Positions 1 to 8,170 of a DNA stretch of 64,000 bases are shown here, piece by piece (the stretch's first letter is position 1; each line of letters starts with the position of its first letter). The notes under the pieces were generated by a model. That model had not been told where the DNA came from, ran no database searches, and saw nothing but the letters and a program-made list of their open reading frames with translations. Source of the stretch: JADLGJ01 sp031423615 (GTDB lineage: Bacteria; Omnitrophota; Gorgyraeia; Zapsychrales; JANLHA01); assembly GCA_031423615.1 (NCBI GenBank), contig JANPFV010000104.1:56326-120325 (forward strand), given 5' to 3'. The position numbers and the translations under genes were made by a program.

Positions 1-86
1 TGACCACCGGGCAAGAGATTGAGGAGCTTTGCCGGAGCCGGTTACAGGAACTGGCCCCTAATATTTTTAACACCGACGGATCTTGA
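1..86 (+). CDS. C-terminal end of an unidentified protein
   Basis: An open frame enters from the left edge (codons in phase from base 3) and stops at TGA 84-86. The visible 27 residues are mostly helical and charged, with ...EIEELCRSRLQEL... followed by a short polar tail. Its stop lies 15 bases before the next start, so it probably shares a transcript with the nucleotidyltransferase that follows. Too little is visible to name a family. Confidence 0.55.
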   Translation, partial: TTGQEIEELCRSRLQELAPNIFNTDGS

Positions 87-101
87 TTAAGGACGATACT
101 C

Positions 102-842
102 ATGAAAGCTCTCATTTTAGCTGCGGGTTACGGGACACGGTTGGCTTCCATCGCCGCAAATACACCTAAACCTTTATTGCCGGTTAACCATCAACCTTTG
201 ATCAATTACATCGTCGATAAATTGCGGGGCCTGCCGGATTTAAACGAGCTGCTTGTTATCACCAATGAAAAGTTTCATACGCATTTTGAATTGTGGGCCA
301 AGGGCCTGCAAAAAAATTTTCCCGTTCCTATTAAAATTATTAATGATGGGACGACGACTCCCGAAGGTCGGCTGGGATCGGTGGGTGACATTAATTTTAC
401 GATCAAAAAAACCGGCTTAAGCGACGATTTGTTTGTCCTTGGGGGAGACAATCTATTTGATTATCAACTCAATGATTTTGTAACTTTTGCTTCAAAAAAA
501 CGTTCAGCGGTGACCATTGGGCTGTATGATATCCACGATTTGAAGGAAGCTCATATGTACGGGGTTGTAGAAATCGGACCCGACGGGAAATTGGTATCTT
601 TTGAAGAAAAACCGGAAAAGCCAAAATCCACTTTGATTTCGATGTGTTGCTATTATTTTCCTAAGGGAACATTACCCTATCTTCCCCAGTATGAGAAAGT
701 ATCGGGCAAAATGGATAAGGCGGGAGAATATATTCGCTGGGTCAGTGAAGAAAAAGAGGTTTACGGTTTTACTTTTTCCGGAAAATGGTATGATATCGGA
801 AGTATTGAATCCTATAAAGAAGCTCAAGAGAATTTTAAGTAG
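102..842 (+). CDS. Sugar-phosphate nucleotidyltransferase (NTP_transferase family)
   Basis: 246 residues. The protein opens with the NTP-transferase signature LILAAGYGTRL at about residues 4-14, followed by the sugar-phosphate/Mg site motif TPKPLLPV. It has the second metal/nucleotide motif GGDNLFDY at about 114-121, and EEKPEKPKS near 168 as in the RmlA/GlmU-like fold. Such enzymes make NDP-sugars from a sugar-1-phosphate and an NTP. Glucose-1-phosphate thymidylyl- or uridylyltransferase is the nearest guess. There is no hexapeptide acyltransferase tail, so it is not GlmU-like in full. An AAGGA box sits about 9 bases upstream of ATG 102. Substrate is not deducible from the sequence; the envelope cluster 18 kb away suggests a role in surface sugar supply. 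Confidence 0.85.
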   Translation: MKALILAAGYGTRLASIAANTPKPLLPVNHQPLINYIVDKLRGLPDLNELLVITNEKFHTHFELWAKGLQKNFPVPIKIINDGTTTPEGRLGSVGDINFTIKKTGLSDDLFVLGGDNLFDYQLNDFVTFASKKRSAVTIGLYDIHDLKEAHMYGVVEIGPDGKLVSFEEKPEKPKSTLISMCCYYFPKGTLPYLPQYEKVSGKMDKAGEYIRWVSEEKEVYGFTFSGKWYDIGSIESYKEAQENFK

Positions 843-878
843 TCCCCAGCCACAAGGGCGAGGGAATCCATTTAATGG

Positions 879-904
879 CTGAACCATGAAAGGATGGTTG
901 TCAG
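879..904 (+). promoter_or_regulatory. Hairpin presenting the metK ribosome-binding site in its loop
   Basis: The arms are CTGAACCAT (879-887) and ATGGT plus TCAG (894-898, 901-904), with T899-G900 bulged out. They form nine pairs around the loop GAAAGG (888-893), which is the only plausible Shine-Dalgarno for metK. The structure ends on the base before ATG 905. A smaller CCAT/ATGG hairpin (868-878) lies just upstream. I do not recognise a known SAM riboswitch class here. Confidence 0.45.
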
Positions 905-2107
905 ATGAAAGGAAAGTATTTTATTACATCAGAATCCGTAGGGAACGGTCACCCGGATAAAGTTTGCGATCAAATTTCAGATTCGATTTTGGATGCGGTT
1001 TTAAGGGAAGATCCCAAAGGCCGTGTGGCTTGCGAAACTTTTATTACCGCCGGTTTGGTCATCGTGGGTGGTGAAATCACGACGTCGACCTATATCGATG
1101 TGCAAAAATTGGTTCGAAAGGTTTTAAGCGGCATCGGCTACACGGATATCAAATATGGTTTTAGCGCCGATACCTGCGCCATATTAAACGCTATTAACGC
1201 TCAATCTCCGGATATTTCCCAAGGGGTCGACACCGGCGGAGCCGGAGATCAAGGCATCATGATCGGTTATGCGTGTGATGAAACCCCGGAACTCATGCCG
1301 CTTCCTATCATGCTCGCCCACAAATTGGTTCGCCGCGTTGAAGAAGTTCGCACCAAGGGGATTTTGGATTATCTGGGCCCGGATTGTAAAAGTCAGGTCA
1401 CCGTCGAGTATAAAGATGGAATTCCTCAGCGCATCGATACGGTTGTTTTAGCCTGCCAGCACTTAGAAAAAATCTTGGACAAAACCGGCAAGTTCATCAC
1501 GCAAGAAGCTAAAAAGGAAATCATCAAAGTCATTGCTATGCCCATCGTCGGCAAAATGATCGACGCCAAAACAAAATTCTTCGTCAATGAAACCGGCAAG
1601 TTCGTTGTCGGCGGGCCGCAGTCGGACACCGGTGTGACCGGCCGCAAGATCATTGTCGATACTTACGGCGGAGTTGTTTCACACGGCGGCGGGGCTTTTT
1701 CCGGTAAGGATCCGACCAAGGTTGACCGTTCCGCAACCTATATGGCCCGCTATGTGGCCAAAAACATTGTGGCGGCCGGTTTAGCGAAGCGTTGCTGGAT
1801 ACAAATCGGATACGCCATTGGTGTGGCTGAGCCGGTCAGCGTTATGGTCGATACTTTCGGTACAGGGAACATTGCTGATGAGGCTTTGACCGATTTGGTC
1901 CGCAAGTATTTTGATATGACCCCGCGGGCCATTATTAAGGAATTGGATTTGCAAAAGCCAGTTTATCAAAGGACGGCCGCTTACGGCCATTTTGGGCGGG
2001 AAGAATTCACATGGGAAAAAACGGACAAGGCCGCTACGCTTAAAAAGGCGGCAAATCCAACACCCGTCGCTGCATCGTCTAAAAAAAAAGATAAAGTTTT
2101 AGTTTAG
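905..2107 (+). CDS. metK: S-adenosylmethionine synthetase
   Basis: 400 residues, close to the family's usual 380-400. It makes SAM from methionine and ATP. The N-terminus carries SESVGNGHPDKVCDQISD with the ATP/Mg-binding His and Asp. The methionine-loop region GAGDQGIMIGYACDE lies near residues 111-125, and the C-terminal signature GGGAFSGKDPTKVDRSA lies near 259-275. The final 25 residues are a Lys/Ala-rich tail beyond the usual end. ahcY starts 9 bases after the stop, so synthesis of the methyl donor and removal of its by-product SAH are almost certainly co-expressed. Start 905 follows the hairpin-borne GAAAGG. Confidence 0.97.
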   Translation: MKGKYFITSESVGNGHPDKVCDQISDSILDAVLREDPKGRVACETFITAGLVIVGGEITTSTYIDVQKLVRKVLSGIGYTDIKYGFSADTCAILNAINAQSPDISQGVDTGGAGDQGIMIGYACDETPELMPLPIMLAHKLVRRVEEVRTKGILDYLGPDCKSQVTVEYKDGIPQRIDTVVLACQHLEKILDKTGKFITQEAKKEIIKVIAMPIVGKMIDAKTKFFVNETGKFVVGGPQSDTGVTGRKIIVDTYGGVVSHGGGAFSGKDPTKVDRSATYMARYVAKNIVAAGLAKRCWIQIGYAIGVAEPVSVMVDTFGTGNIADEALTDLVRKYFDMTPRAIIKELDLQKPVYQRTAAYGHFGREEFTWEKTDKAATLKKAANPTPVAASSKKKDKVLV

Positions 2108-2115
2108 GAGAAATC

Positions 2116-3438
2116 ATGGAAGACACTCAAACCGTACCTGCGGCAAACCGGACCGCGAATTATACAAAAAGGGAAGTTCGCATGAAGTATGACGTCAAAG
2201 ACATCAATTTAGCTAAAAAGGGGAAACTACGCATCGAATGGGCGTTTAAGGATATGCCGGTTTTGTCTTTGATTGAGCAGCGTTTTGAAAAAGAAAAACC
2301 TTTAAAGGGATTGCGAGTTGCGGCCTGTTTGCATGTCACGACGGAAACAGGAAATCTGGCCCGCGTTTTAAAAGCTGGCGGGGCGGATGTTTTTATTTGC
2401 GCCTCGAATCCTTTATCCACCCAAGACGACGTTGCCGCTTCTCTCGTCAAGGATTATGGTATTCCCACCTTTGCCATTAAAGGAGAAGATACCAAAACAT
2501 ATTACAGTCATTTGAACGCGGTGTTAGACAGCCGCCCGAATTTGACGATGGATGATGGGGCAGACTTGGTTTCAGAAATCCATCAAAAGCGTAAAGATCT
2601 TTTAAAGGATATTCTGGCCGGAACCGAGGAAACCACGACGGGCGTTATCCGTTTAAAGAGTCTGGAAAAGAGTAAACTGTTGATGTATCCCATCATTGCG
2701 GTCAATGATGCCTTAACCAAACATTTTTTTGATAACCGTTATGGAACCGGCCAATCCACATTAGATGGAATCATCCGTGCAACCAATCGTTTGGTTGCCG
2801 GCTCCAGTTTTGTCGTTTGCGGTTACGGCTGGTGCGGCCGCGGTGTGGCGATGCGTGCGTCGGGTTTAGGGGCACGCGTTATTGTGACCGAGGTTGATCC
2901 GCTAAAGGCGTTGGAAGCGGTCATGGATGGTTATGATGTCATGCCGATCAAGGAGGCTGCAAAAATTGGTGATTTTTTTGTCACGGTAACAGGCGACATT
3001 AACGTCATCCGTGCCGAGCACATGGCGACAATGAAAGAAGGGGCCATTATGTGCAACTCCGGGCACTTCAATGCTGAACTTGATATCGCCGGTTTGGAAA
3101 GAATTACGAAATCTCGTCGGATGATCCGAGATTATGTGGAAGAATTCTCGTTAAAGAATGGTAAAAATATTTATCTTTTAGGAGAGGGACGCCTGATTAA
3201 CCTCGCATCGGCGGAAGGACATCCGGCTTCGGTCATGGACATGAGCTTTGCCAATCAAGCTTTGGCTTCGGAATTTGTCGCCATGAATTATAAAAAGCTT
3301 GACAAGAAAGTTTACAGTGTTCCCCAAGATATTGATCAAAATATTGCGAAACTTAAGTTGAAGGCCTTGGGTATTAAGATCGACGTTTTGACGCCGGAAC
3401 AAAAGAAATATCTTTCCAGCTGGGAGATGGGCACCTAA
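2116..3438 (+). CDS. ahcY: Adenosylhomocysteinase (SAH hydrolase)
   Basis: 440 residues. Hydrolyses S-adenosylhomocysteine to adenosine and homocysteine using tightly bound NAD. Visible features are ACLHVTTETGNL in the substrate domain, the Rossmann motif VCGYGWCGRGVAMRASGLGA, MCNSGHFNAE, and the C-terminal DMSFANQAL region with a final Lys/Tyr-containing segment. Start 2116 has a strong AGGAGA box 8 bases upstream and adds a 22-residue polar leader. An internal ATG at 2182, beginning MKYDVKDINLAKKG, matches the usual family start and has GGGAAG upstream, so either start is possible. The gene ends the metK operon: a strong terminator follows at 3457. Confidence 0.96.
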   Translation: MEDTQTVPAANRTANYTKREVRMKYDVKDINLAKKGKLRIEWAFKDMPVLSLIEQRFEKEKPLKGLRVAACLHVTTETGNLARVLKAGGADVFICASNPLSTQDDVAASLVKDYGIPTFAIKGEDTKTYYSHLNAVLDSRPNLTMDDGADLVSEIHQKRKDLLKDILAGTEETTTGVIRLKSLEKSKLLMYPIIAVNDALTKHFFDNRYGTGQSTLDGIIRATNRLVAGSSFVVCGYGWCGRGVAMRASGLGARVIVTEVDPLKALEAVMDGYDVMPIKEAAKIGDFFVTVTGDINVIRAEHMATMKEGAIMCNSGHFNAELDIAGLERITKSRRMIRDYVEEFSLKNGKNIYLLGEGRLINLASAEGHPASVMDMSFANQALASEFVAMNYKKLDKKVYSVPQDIDQNIAKLKLKALGIKIDVLTPEQKKYLSSWEMGT

Positions 3439-3456
3439 AGGAGAGTTTTAGATTCA

Positions 3457-3505
3457 AAAACACCGTTCTTGCGAGTCTGTATCGCGGGGGCGGTGTTTTC
3501 TTTAA
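3457..3505 (+). terminator. Rho-independent terminator after ahcY
   Basis: AAAACACCG (3457-3465) pairs with CGGTGTTTT (3491-3499). An inner GCGA/TCGC stem (around 3471-3485) extends it. The right arm runs into TTTTCTTTAATTT. This is the clearest terminator in the window, and it shows that the next gene cannot sensibly begin before 3510. Confidence 0.85.
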
Positions 3506-3549
3506 TTTCGCTACTACTCATTTTTCCATTTGAAATGAGGGATAAAAAA

Positions 3550-4227
3550 ATGAAGATTTTATTAGTTGAGGATGACAAACAAACGGCGCGATTTATCCTT
3601 AAGGGCCTGAAACAGGAAGGGTATTTTGTTAACCATGCTGAAAATGGCGAAGATGGACTTTACTCTGCCGAGATGGAAAATTATGATTTAGCGATTGTTG
3701 ACATCATGATACCCAAGCTCGATGGGCTCAAAATGGTTGAACAATTACGCAAAAAGAAAATTCTTACCCCCGTTATTATTCTGAGTGCTAAAAATAGCGT
3801 CGATGACCGTATCCGCGGATTACAGATGGGCGGCGATGATTATTTAGTCAAGCCCTTTGCCTTTGCGGAATTATTGGCACGAATTAAGGCTATTGTTCGG
3901 CGGAGCAACTCCAAAGCAGAGACGACCATTCTGCAGGTTGGCGATTTAATTCTAGATATCGTCAAACGGAAAGTTTTTCGCGAGAGTAAGGAAATCACCC
4001 TTCCTGTTGGAGAGTTTCTTTTGCTTGAATATTTGATGCAAAATGCGGGAAGGGTCGTTTCCAAGACCATGATTATTGAAAATGTTTGGAGTTATCACTT
4101 TGACCCGGAAACAAATGTCATTGAAGCGCGTATCAGCCGATTGAGAAGCAAAATCGACCAGTCTTTTAAGAAAAAACTTTTGCACACCGTGCGGGGATTT
4201 GGATATGTTGTGGAAGAAAGGGAATAA
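3550..4227 (+). CDS. OmpR/PhoB-family response regulator
   Basis: 225 residues. The receiver domain (1-115) has the acidic pair ED-D at residues 7-9, the phosphoacceptor Asp51 in IVDIMIPKLDG, and the conserved Lys in YLVKPFAFAELLARI. A winged-helix DNA-binding domain follows at about 128-225 and ends in HTVRGFGYVVE. ATG 3550 is chosen because MKILLVEDD is the canonical start, GAGGG lies upstream, and the longer frame would begin inside the ahcY terminator. It overlaps the histidine kinase by 23 bases, so the two form a cognate pair. The regulated genes are unknown; the secreted FN3-like gene downstream is one candidate. Confidence 0.93.
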   Translation: MKILLVEDDKQTARFILKGLKQEGYFVNHAENGEDGLYSAEMENYDLAIVDIMIPKLDGLKMVEQLRKKKILTPVIILSAKNSVDDRIRGLQMGGDDYLVKPFAFAELLARIKAIVRRSNSKAETTILQVGDLILDIVKRKVFRESKEITLPVGEFLLLEYLMQNAGRVVSKTMIIENVWSYHFDPETNVIEARISRLRSKIDQSFKKKLLHTVRGFGYVVEERE

Positions 4228-5650
4228 TATTCTTCATAGCGTGGTGTTTCGGCTGACCCTATGGTACGCCGTCTTTTTTACAGTCGCTTTAGTTGCGCTT
4301 TTTATTATTAGCCAGCGCATTCTTTTGTCTGATCTTATCAAAATCACCGATCACGATTTGCTCATCAATTCTCAGAATTATGCCGTGGATATCAAAAAAG
4401 ACACTTTGGAAGAAATCAAGGCCGATATCGTCGACGATGCCAATCAGGAAGGGTTAAGCCGGGTTTTTTATCGCCTGCTATCTTCTGATTTAAAGGTTAT
4501 CGCTTCTTCGGATTTGAGCCAGTGGGAGAATTTGAATTTCCTGGAATTAAATGAATGGGCCAAATTGTCAATGTCCCAGAATGTTGTTTATCGCACCATT
4601 AAGGCGGCAGACCATGGCGGGAAGGTGCGGGTTATTAATCGGGCCATCGGTGATGGAAAGTATCTTTTGCAGATTGGGAAAATCGTCCGGGATAATAAGG
4701 CCTTAATGGACCGCTACCAAACCATTCTGGGGAGTATTGTTCTGGTATCTTTGTTGTGCGGGATCGGATTAGGTTTAGGGATGATTAAAAAAACAATGGA
4801 AGGTGTGGAGCGGGTTACGGAAACTGCGCAGCGCATTGGCAAGGAAGGGTTGGGCCATCGGGTCCAGTCGGGTAAGGAAGGAATAGAAATTGAGCGCTTG
4901 GCGGAAACTTTTAATAATATGCTGGACCGGATAGAACGATTGATGCTGGAGTTAAGGGATTTTACCAACAATGTGGCCCATGACTTGCGCACGCCGATTA
5001 CGCGTATTCGCGGCTTTGCGGAGATGTCTTTATCAAACAAAGACAAGACACCGAATGACACCGAAGGCTATGGGGTCATTATGGAAGAATGCAACAATCT
5101 TATTCATATCATCAATACGGTTCTGGAAATTGCCGAAACAGATGCCGGCCTTAGAAATTATCAAGAAATCCAGATGGACCTTAATGACCTTGTCAAAAAA
5201 GGATATGAGTTGTTCCTGCCTGTGGCCGAGGATAAGGAGATTGAACTTACGTTCCAAGGACCTTTGGATCCGGTTATTATTTTTGGAAATGTTCCTCGGC
5301 TTCAGCGGATTGTTTCCAACCTTTTGGATAATGCTTTAAAATATACCGAAAGAAAAGGCGCAGTCCACGTCGAGGTCAAAACAAGTACGGATCATGCCCA
5401 AGTCTCCATTCGTGATACGGGCCTGGGAATGGATGAAGTCCATTTGAAACGGATTTTTGAAAAGTTTTACCGCATTGAATCCAGCCGTTCAACGCCGGGC
5501 CATGGTTTGGGTTTAGCCTGGGTCAAATCTGCTCTTACAACAATGGGCGCAAGTATTACCGTCCACAGCGTTAAAGGAAGTGGCAGTATCTTTACTCTCT
5601 TAATTCCCTACCCTCCTTCTTCCAGTTCTCCCGACATTACAAAAATGTAA
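4205..5650 (+). CDS. Membrane sensor histidine kinase with HAMP domain
   Basis: About 481 residues. The first membrane segment is at roughly 16-38, followed by a periplasmic sensor of about 130 residues and a second membrane segment near 175-193. A HAMP linker leads to a HisKA domain with His259 in VAHDLRTPITRIRGF. The HATPase domain shows the N box NLLDNALKY, G1 DTGLGMDE and G2 GHGLGLAW. It should autophosphorylate and pass the phosphate to Asp51 of the adjacent regulator. ATG 4205 lies inside the regulator gene; a TTG at 4199 is an alternative. The periplasmic domain has no recognised ligand family, so the signal is unknown. Confidence 0.92.
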   Translation: MLWKKGNNILHSVVFRLTLWYAVFFTVALVALFIISQRILLSDLIKITDHDLLINSQNYAVDIKKDTLEEIKADIVDDANQEGLSRVFYRLLSSDLKVIASSDLSQWENLNFLELNEWAKLSMSQNVVYRTIKAADHGGKVRVINRAIGDGKYLLQIGKIVRDNKALMDRYQTILGSIVLVSLLCGIGLGLGMIKKTMEGVERVTETAQRIGKEGLGHRVQSGKEGIEIERLAETFNNMLDRIERLMLELRDFTNNVAHDLRTPITRIRGFAEMSLSNKDKTPNDTEGYGVIMEECNNLIHIINTVLEIAETDAGLRNYQEIQMDLNDLVKKGYELFLPVAEDKEIELTFQGPLDPVIIFGNVPRLQRIVSNLLDNALKYTERKGAVHVEVKTSTDHAQVSIRDTGLGMDEVHLKRIFEKFYRIESSRSTPGHGLGLAWVKSALTTMGASITVHSVKGSGSIFTLLIPYPPSSSSPDITKM

Positions 5651-5662
5651 TCTCCGCGTCAG

Positions 5663-5695
5663 GATAACATAATAGTCCTGTGTTATCTTTTGTTT
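5663..5695 (+). terminator. Probable terminator after the histidine kinase
   Basis: GATAACA (5663-5669) pairs with TGTTATC (5681-5687) and is followed by TTTTGTTT. The stem is short and AT-rich but has a good T tract, and it lies 13 bases after the kinase stop. Confidence 0.5.
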
Positions 5696-5724
5696 ATAGT
5701 CATAGTGACTCAAGGAGGAGAATT

Positions 5725-6558
5725 ATGGGGAGAATCGCAAAGGTTGTATTCGCATTACTCTTTTTTTCGCTCATAGTGGGAAAAGCAAGCTTTTCTGGAA
5801 ATGGGCCAACTCCCAGTCTGGTCACATGTGAAATTCCCGTGGGAACAAAGGTCATTCCCTTGCCGACAAAATATTTATACTTTGAATATAATTCCACCGA
5901 AGGAGATACTGTCATTCATGGATATTTTGACAGTGATTCTTTAGCGGAACTTTGCGTTTATGATCCCAGCGGTAAGCAGATTCTCACCGTGAAACCGCAA
6001 AACCAATTAAAGGATTTGACCATGTCTGAAATTTTCTTTGAGTCGGGTGAGCTGGGACATAAAGGAGTTCCCTTGCCAAAACATTTTGAGAATTTCCCCG
6101 AGGGATTTTATAAAGTGCGCGCTGTGGCTTTCGATGGCACGGGCTACGACGGTGCGGCGTGGCTGACCCATAATATTCCTAAACCTCCTAAAATGATTTT
6201 CCCGCCGGAAATGGTTAATGAGGCGGAGATTAATAGCCTTCATATTTCTCCTGATAATGTCATTTTTCGCTGGGAACCGGTTAAGACAACCATTTTTGCA
6301 AAGCCCGTCAAAATTGATGGATATGCGGTGAGTATAAAAAAACTCTCTTATGCCCACCCCCATGGTTTTGCGCATCCCGTCTATAACGTGTGGGTCTTGC
6401 CAACCGTAACAAGTTTGACCATTCCTGATGAATTTTGGGAATCTGACACAGATTATGAATTTGAGGTGCTGGCTATCGAAGAGAGCGGAAACCAAACATC
6501 GGTTTCGGGATTTTTTAAAACCGGCAAGAAAAAGTTGTCGTCAGGAAACCCGATTTGA
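5725..6558 (+). CDS. Secreted protein with C-terminal FN3-like domain
   Basis: 277 residues from ATG 5725, which has a near-perfect AAGGAGGAG box (5712-5720); the longer frame from 5680 has none. Residues 1-20 are a signal peptide (basic start, hydrophobic FALLFFSLIVG). Two beta-rich segments follow. The first (about 35-150) has LYFEYNSTEGDTVIHGYFD and VYDPSGKQILT, resembling an extracellular jelly-roll. The last 90 residues look like a fibronectin type III fold, with FRWEPV, IDGYAVSI, LPTVTSLTIPDEFW and TDYEFEVLAIEESGNQT. Only two Cys are visible. I know no specific function; it is probably a periplasmic or surface protein, possibly controlled by the adjacent two-component pair. Confidence 0.75.
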   Translation: MGRIAKVVFALLFFSLIVGKASFSGNGPTPSLVTCEIPVGTKVIPLPTKYLYFEYNSTEGDTVIHGYFDSDSLAELCVYDPSGKQILTVKPQNQLKDLTMSEIFFESGELGHKGVPLPKHFENFPEGFYKVRAVAFDGTGYDGAAWLTHNIPKPPKMIFPPEMVNEAEINSLHISPDNVIFRWEPVKTTIFAKPVKIDGYAVSIKKLSYAHPHGFAHPVYNVWVLPTVTSLTIPDEFWESDTDYEFEVLAIEESGNQTSVSGFFKTGKKKLSSGNPI

Positions 6559-6611
6559 AGACAAAAGGAAGCAATTTTTAAAAAACAAAATCAGAATAGG
6601 GGGTAGGTGTA

Positions 6612-6920
6612 ATGATTGCACATCGAAAAATACCTTATGAAAGCATTCAATTCCAGTATCTTATTGATATTCCCCATTGCCATTGCTTGTATGGGTCAGC
6701 CCGCGAAAGTGATACGGGTCTTTCTGTGCTTTTTCTCGTTTTTAGCCAAGAGAAAAAGATTTACCGACGCAATGGCTTGAAAGAAACGTGGGTTGAGCTT
6801 GACAACCCACAAGAGCATGCCCACATTCGCCGGCACCTTCTGCGGGCCATGGAAGATTCGGTTCCTCTTTATACCCTTAACGAAAATATTGTCTCCTTAG
6901 ACCGGAACTTTTCTTTATGA
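6612..6920 (+). CDS. Small protein of unknown function
   Basis: 102 residues from ATG 6612, with AGGTG 5 bases upstream. No signal peptide or membrane segment is visible. The sequence begins MIAHRKIPYES, contains IDIPHCHCLYG with a His-Cys-His-Cys run, and ends in a charged helix QEHAHIRRHLLRAMED. It overlaps the next gene by 4 bases (6917-6920), so the two are probably translationally coupled and may act together. Not recognised. Confidence 0.6.
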   Translation: MIAHRKIPYESIQFQYLIDIPHCHCLYGSARESDTGLSVLFLVFSQEKKIYRRNGLKETWVELDNPQEHAHIRRHLLRAMEDSVPLYTLNENIVSLDRNFSL

Positions 6921-8026
6921 ATCGGGCAACAACTCTTTCGCCTGATAAAGTGGACGCCCATCTTTCCGTTGTCAACCGCGGTGCGCAATCCGTAAAATGT
7001 CGTACTCCCTTGGTGCGTGAATTTTTTGGAAGGACAATGGAAGATTTAGAGGCGTGTAGGACAGACTTAAGACTCTCTCATGTGGACAAGGAAGAAATGA
7101 ATTTATTGTTGATGACGTTTACTCGCTTGCTTGGCCAAGAGGCGCTCTTTTTGGATCGGTTAATCGCGCGAAACGTCATTTCTCCTTATACGTCATTGGA
7201 ATTCTGCAGTGATCCTCAATACGCGCGTAAAATACCCCGAGGAGTCACCGTTAAAACCGGAACAAAGGACAATCCCATTCGCTTTGCGGTATTTTCTTCA
7301 TGGGTCGCTCCCGCCAGTTGGCTGCATTTTATTTTACAGTTGATTGTCATGAATCGTAATAAGGTGGACACGTCGTTTTTGTTATCGACAATATCGGAGG
7401 AGACCAAGGTCGGATTAACGAATTCAAAGCAGTGGAGATATGATATGGCGGCCAATTATGTCATTCCTTTATTCGCCCCTTTTATCAGGTTTTCCGATTT
7501 CGGAAATTTGCATTCCGAAGAAATAGAGTCAGCTCCGTGGGAATTTCAGGGAAGGGTCTTTGACGGTGAAAAGGCGCGGAAATTAAATAGCGGAGAAGAT
7601 GCCAGTTTTAAGTTTTTTGAACGTAATCCGAAACGCTACATCACGATGTTTTACATCGTCGGATCGGATCATCAGCGCTGTGAGAGTCGCTATGATAGTT
7701 ATGGAAAGATCCGTGATAATATTCGCGCCAGACGATTCGGTTTTGATCCGCAATATCACAAAGCCGTGATTGTTTTTGTAGGCCGCCCGGGTTTTTACGA
7801 AAAGGTAGAAAAGATAGCCGTCCCCGAAGATTTAAGGAAGGTGTTGTCCATTCAATTCCTGCCCGCGCCCATCAATATTGCCGTGGCGTCACGATTAATC
7901 CGCGAAGCCTTCTTAGGTCAACATCCGCATCAAATGGTCATGGCTCCGCATGCGGCCTTGAATTATATTTTGGACCATCCGCATGTTTTAGCCGCCTTAA
8001 AGCAAGCCGGTCAAATAGGTTCTTGA
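6917..8026 (+). CDS. NadD/NMNAT-like nucleotidyltransferase-fold protein, altered active site
   Basis: 369 residues. From about residue 115 the sequence can be laid on bacterial nicotinate-mononucleotide adenylyltransferase in order. FAVFSSWVAPASWLHF corresponds to the GGxFDPxHxGHL segment, followed by VDTSFLLST and a Lys, then QWRYDMAANYV for the R..M helix. FYIVGSDH corresponds to the IIGxD motif, VIVFVGRPGF to the ICRRPG strand, and IAVASRLIREAFLG...MAPHAALNYILDH to the ISSTxIR and P..V..YI tail. The first His of HxGH reads Ser and the Gly reads Leu, so catalysis is doubtful. The N-terminal 110 residues are unassigned. The family assignment is by eye and is an inference. Confidence 0.55.
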   Translation: MNRATTLSPDKVDAHLSVVNRGAQSVKCRTPLVREFFGRTMEDLEACRTDLRLSHVDKEEMNLLLMTFTRLLGQEALFLDRLIARNVISPYTSLEFCSDPQYARKIPRGVTVKTGTKDNPIRFAVFSSWVAPASWLHFILQLIVMNRNKVDTSFLLSTISEETKVGLTNSKQWRYDMAANYVIPLFAPFIRFSDFGNLHSEEIESAPWEFQGRVFDGEKARKLNSGEDASFKFFERNPKRYITMFYIVGSDHQRCESRYDSYGKIRDNIRARRFGFDPQYHKAVIVFVGRPGFYEKVEKIAVPEDLRKVLSIQFLPAPINIAVASRLIREAFLGQHPHQMVMAPHAALNYILDHPHVLAALKQAGQIGS

Positions 8027-8081
8027 GTTTTTCCTTCGAAATATTTTAATTTTCGCTGCTTTTAAATATCTGTGAAGTTAA

Positions 8082-8110
8082 TTCCCAACCCCATAAATTT
8101 AAGTTATAGT
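8082..8110 (+). promoter_or_regulatory. Possible sigma-70 promoter before pfkA
   Basis: TTCCCA (8082-8087), a 17-base spacer and TATAGT (8105-8110). The -10 box is good and the -35 weak. It lies in the 144-base AT-rich gap before pfkA; nothing else is apparent there. Confidence 0.3.
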
Positions 8111-8170
8111 TAAAAAGATTTGAGATCAATTAAACAGATTTTATTTGCATCGGATTCTTAAGAGGCCCGT

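Noticed and set aside
3469..3549. Longer start for the response regulator
   Set aside because: The start would lie within the ahcY terminator hairpin and has no ribosome-binding site; the canonical MKILLVEDD start at 3550 is better.
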